Shown: in pieces, positions 6,234 through 7,412 of the stretch
Numbering within the stretch: the stretch's first letter is position 1
Layout: the number at the start of each line of letters is the position of its first letter
Source of the DNA: Anaerolineales bacterium
Lineage (GTDB): Bacteria > Chloroflexota > Anaerolineae > Anaerolineales > UBA11858
Assembly: GCA_015485245.1 (NCBI GenBank)
Contig: WFTY01000284.1
Location: 1-7,412 of the forward strand
DNA length: 7,412 bases
Direction: 5' to 3'
Made by a program: the position numbers and the translations under genes
Notes under the pieces: generated by a model
Seen by the model: the letters and a program-made list of their open reading frames with translations, nothing else
The model's database searches: none
What the model was told of the DNA's origin: nothing

Positions 6234-6751
6234 GCGGCCTCCGGTGTGGTATGGAAGATTTTCTCGCCGGCGCGGATTGGCACCGATAGGCGGTTTTCAA
6301 ACGGAGTCAACGGGCACGACCAGCGGTCGTTGTACGCGCAATAGGGGTTGTATGCTTGGTTGAAGTCCACCAACAACCTACCGTTGGGCAGGATGTGGGG
6401 GTCGAGGTAGCGCCCCGCGGCGTAGGTTTCTGTAGACGCCAGGGAATCCACAAAAGGGATGAAAAAGCCGTGCTGACTCTGATAAACGGTCAGCGCGGCG
6501 GGGTGTCCTGCGGCGGAGAAGTGCACTTTCCCAAAGCGGGTGTATTGCTGCTGATCGCCGGTTGAGGTTTGCATCTGGACGGCTTCTTTTTGGGGGAACT
6601 CTTCGATTTCGAGTTCAAACCGCAGGGCAGGGTTTTCGGGGAAATAGTCCAGGCCGGTGAAGTGGGCGCGCTGCTCCGCGGTGAGCGGGCTTTGTGGGTG
6701 ATGGGCGAAGAAATCGTCTTTCTGCGCCCGTTGGGTTTCTAGTTGAGTCAT
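6230..6751 (-). CDS. DUF1684 family protein
   Basis: This gene encodes 173 residues, close to the usual length of a compact DUF1684 protein. Family-like segments in order are K-D-x-F-F-x-x-H-P-x-S-P-L near the N-terminus, F-x-G-L-D-Y-F-P-x-N-P-A-L-R-F, T-S-T-G near residue 62, L-T-V-Y, F-I-P-F-x-D, E-T-Y-A-A-G-R-Y-L-D, D-F-N-x-A-Y-N-P-Y-C-A-Y, W-S-C-P-L-x-P-x-E-N-R-L and I-R-A-G-E-K at the end. There is no signal peptide, so it is probably cytoplasmic. The biochemical role of the family is not established. The start at 6751 has AGGAGG with a 5-nt spacer. Its stop (6232-6230) overlaps the start of the DUF3179 lipoprotein gene, so the two are probably translationally coupled. Two conserved cysteines (in N-P-Y-C and W-S-C-P) are present. 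Confidence 0.9.
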   Translation of the reverse strand: MTQLETQRAQKDDFFAHHPQSPLTAEQRAHFTGLDYFPENPALRFELEIEEFPQKEAVQMQTSTGDQQQYTRFGKVHFSAAGHPAALTVYQSQHGFFIPFVDSLASTETYAAGRYLDPHILPNGRLLVDFNQAYNPYCAYNDRWSCPLTPFENRLSVPIRAGEKIFHTTPEAA

Positions 6752-6756
6752 GGCTG

Positions 6757-6762
6757 CCTCCT
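6757..6762 (-). promoter_or_regulatory. Ribosome binding site of the DUF1684 gene
   Basis: AGGAGG on the minus strand, 5 nt before the ATG at 6751; it fixes that start. Confidence 0.75.
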
Positions 6763-6808
6763 GTGATGCTCCCCTGATGCGCTGGTGAAGGCTGTTCTTA
6801 CCCTTAAA

Positions 6809-6857
6809 CTCAACCGCCCCGTGGGGGAGGCTCCAGTTCCCTTCGGGGCGGATTGAG
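6809..6857 (-). promoter_or_regulatory. Strong hairpin in the leader of the DUF1684-DUF3179 operon
   Basis: CTCAA+CCGCCCC (6809-6820) pairs with GGGGCGG+TTGAG (6845-6851 and 6853-6857), a 12-bp stem with one bulged base at 6852. The 24-nt interior can form a smaller stem. It lies between the TATAAT box and the ribosome binding site, so it would sit in the 5' untranslated RNA. I could not match it to a known riboswitch class. It could be a regulatory leader, an mRNA-stabilising hairpin or an intergenic palindromic repeat. Confidence 0.5.
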
Positions 6858-6880
6858 TGTATGAGGAGAATGCAATTATC

Positions 6881-6886
6881 ATTATA
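6881..6886 (-). promoter_or_regulatory. Candidate -10 box (TATAAT) of the DUF1684-DUF3179 operon
   Basis: A perfect TATAAT on the minus strand lies within an AT-rich patch (about 6870-6930) unlike the GC-rich surroundings. It would start transcription near 6875 and give a leader of about 120 nt. No clear -35 hexamer is seen 16-18 nt upstream; the CTT-rich and AT-rich DNA there may act as an UP-like element. Confidence 0.5.
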
Positions 6887-6919
6887 TGGTTAAAATTAAG
6901 AAGAAGATGAAACTCAGGT

Positions 6920-6949
6920 AAAAAAAAGCTAAGAGCGTGTGCGGGAATT
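6920..6949 (-). terminator. T8 tract downstream of the YrdC-domain gene
   Basis: On the minus strand, eight T residues (6927-6920) follow the short G-C-T/A-G-C stem of GCTCTTAGC and lie 22 nt beyond a long palindrome (6950-7007). This is the likely transcription end of the YrdC-domain gene, but the spacing to the large stem is too long for a textbook intrinsic terminator. Confidence 0.35.
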
Positions 6950-7007
6950 GCGCCGTCGGTTGAGGTTGTCGAAGCGCGGCGCTGGTTTCGAGAGCCTCAA
7001 GCGGCGC
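6950..7007. repeat. Long imperfect palindrome (REP-like hairpin)
   Basis: Nested arms are GCGCCG (6950-6955) with CGGCGC (7002-7007), TTGAGG (6960-6965) with CCTCAA (6995-7000), and TCGAA (6969-6973) with TTCGA (6987-6991), separated by short mismatched segments. The TTGAG-n-TCGAA core resembles dispersed intergenic palindromes seen in many bacterial genomes. It could be a REP-type element or part of the terminator of the YrdC-domain gene. Only one copy is in the window, so dispersal is not shown. Confidence 0.5.
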
Positions 7008-7017
7008 CTTTCTAAAT

Positions 7018-7412
7018 TCAATGGATGTCAAGGTGGAGGGCCGACCAGAGTTCTTCTGGCGTGATTGGCCCCGGTCGCAGGACGCGCAGCTCCTGCCCGG
7101 TGCAATCCACAACGGTGGAGGGTGAACCGCCGGGGGTTGTACCTCCATCGAGGATCAGGGGGATGTGGCCTCCCAGTTGCGCCAACACTTCCTCAGCCGT
7201 GCGAGCGTTTGTCCCTCCAGAGCGGTTAGCCGAGGTGACCGCCAGCGGCCCGCTTGCCTGGAGCAACCCCAGCGTAGGGATGTGATCGGGCTGGCGCACG
7301 CCGACGGTGGGTAGAGGCCCCAGGATCGCCGGGAGTTCCGGGTGGCGGGGGATCACCAGCGTCAGCGGGCCAGGCCAGAAATGTCGCGCCAGTTGATGCG
7401 CTGTTGGGGGGA
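7018..7412 (-). CDS. tsaC: Threonylcarbamoyl-AMP synthase, TsaC/YrdC domain (5' end cut by the window)
   Basis: The enzyme makes threonylcarbamoyl-AMP from threonine, bicarbonate and ATP, the first step of t6A modification at position 37 of ANN-decoding tRNAs, in the cytoplasm. About 130 C-terminal residues are visible and the frame is open to the window edge. Visible motifs are F-W-P-G-P-L-T-L (residues 11-18 of the fragment), V-G-V-R-Q-P-D-H (36-43), the nucleotide-binding-region motif T-S-A-N-R-S-G (59-65), L-I-L-D-G-G, S-T-V-V-D and L-R-P-G-P-I. The protein ends soon after that, so there is no C-terminal Sua5 domain; this fits the short TsaC form of about 200 residues. The N-terminal part with the K-R-x-x-x-K-P region lies outside the window. 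A GTG at 7356 is internal and not the real start. Confidence 0.93.
   Translation of the reverse strand, partial: PPTAHQLARHFWPGPLTLVIPRHPELPAILGPLPTVGVRQPDHIPTLGLLQASGPLAVTSANRSGGTNARTAEEVLAQLGGHIPLILDGGTTPGGSPSTVVDCTGQELRVLRPGPITPEELWSALHLDIH

Noticed and set aside
1..7412. CRISPR array, tRNA/rRNA genes, transposases or phage genes
   Set aside because: No regularly spaced repeats, cloverleaf-like sequences, transposase motifs or terminal inverted repeats flanking a gene were seen.

Overview
The window is a GC-rich stretch of bacterial chromosome with tightly packed genes. The gene mix suggests a Chloroflexota (Anaerolineae-like) bacterium: a short-form alpha-glucan phosphorylase with an N-terminal DUF3417 region, a LutA-type (Fe-S) protein, a DUF3179 lipoprotein, a DUF1684 protein and a YrdC-domain protein. 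This assignment rests on gene content only and is an inference.

Layout, left to right. (a) Positions 1-2772 read leftward as one apparent operon: a LutA-type CCG-domain protein (2772-2044), then two distantly related polytopic membrane proteins (2031-976 and 979-50, overlapping by 4 nt). A further gene has only its ribosome binding site and first two codons (6-1) inside the window. (b) Positions 2773-2877 are a divergent promoter region. (c) Positions 2878-5055 read rightward and encode GlgP, which releases glucose-1-phosphate from alpha-1,4-glucans. (d) Positions 5056-5141 are a convergent gap with two short hairpins. (e) Positions 6751-5142 read leftward: a DUF1684 protein overlapping by 4 nt (ATGA) a DUF3179 lipoprotein. 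A TATAAT promoter and a leader of about 120 nt with a strong hairpin precede them. (f) Positions 6908-7017 hold a long imperfect palindrome and a T8 tract downstream of the last gene. (g) Positions 7412-7018 read leftward and encode the C-terminal part of a TsaC/YrdC threonylcarbamoyl-AMP synthase.

The main discovery is in (e). Simple ORF calling splits the DUF3179 gene in two at an in-frame TGA (5873-5871). The reading frame is the same on both sides, and the TGA sits exactly where the DUF3179 family has the first Cys of its CPLC motif, giving W-[TGA]-P-L-C. The TGA is followed by C, and 13 nt further on lies a perfect 7-bp hairpin with a 5-nt loop whose second base is G. This fits a bacterial SECIS element. 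I therefore annotate one 363-residue selenocysteine-containing lipoprotein with a UxxC motif. The second half of the protein is a degenerate internal repeat in which the Sec and Cys positions are Asp and Ser. TGA is an ordinary stop for the other genes here, so genome-wide recoding does not explain it.
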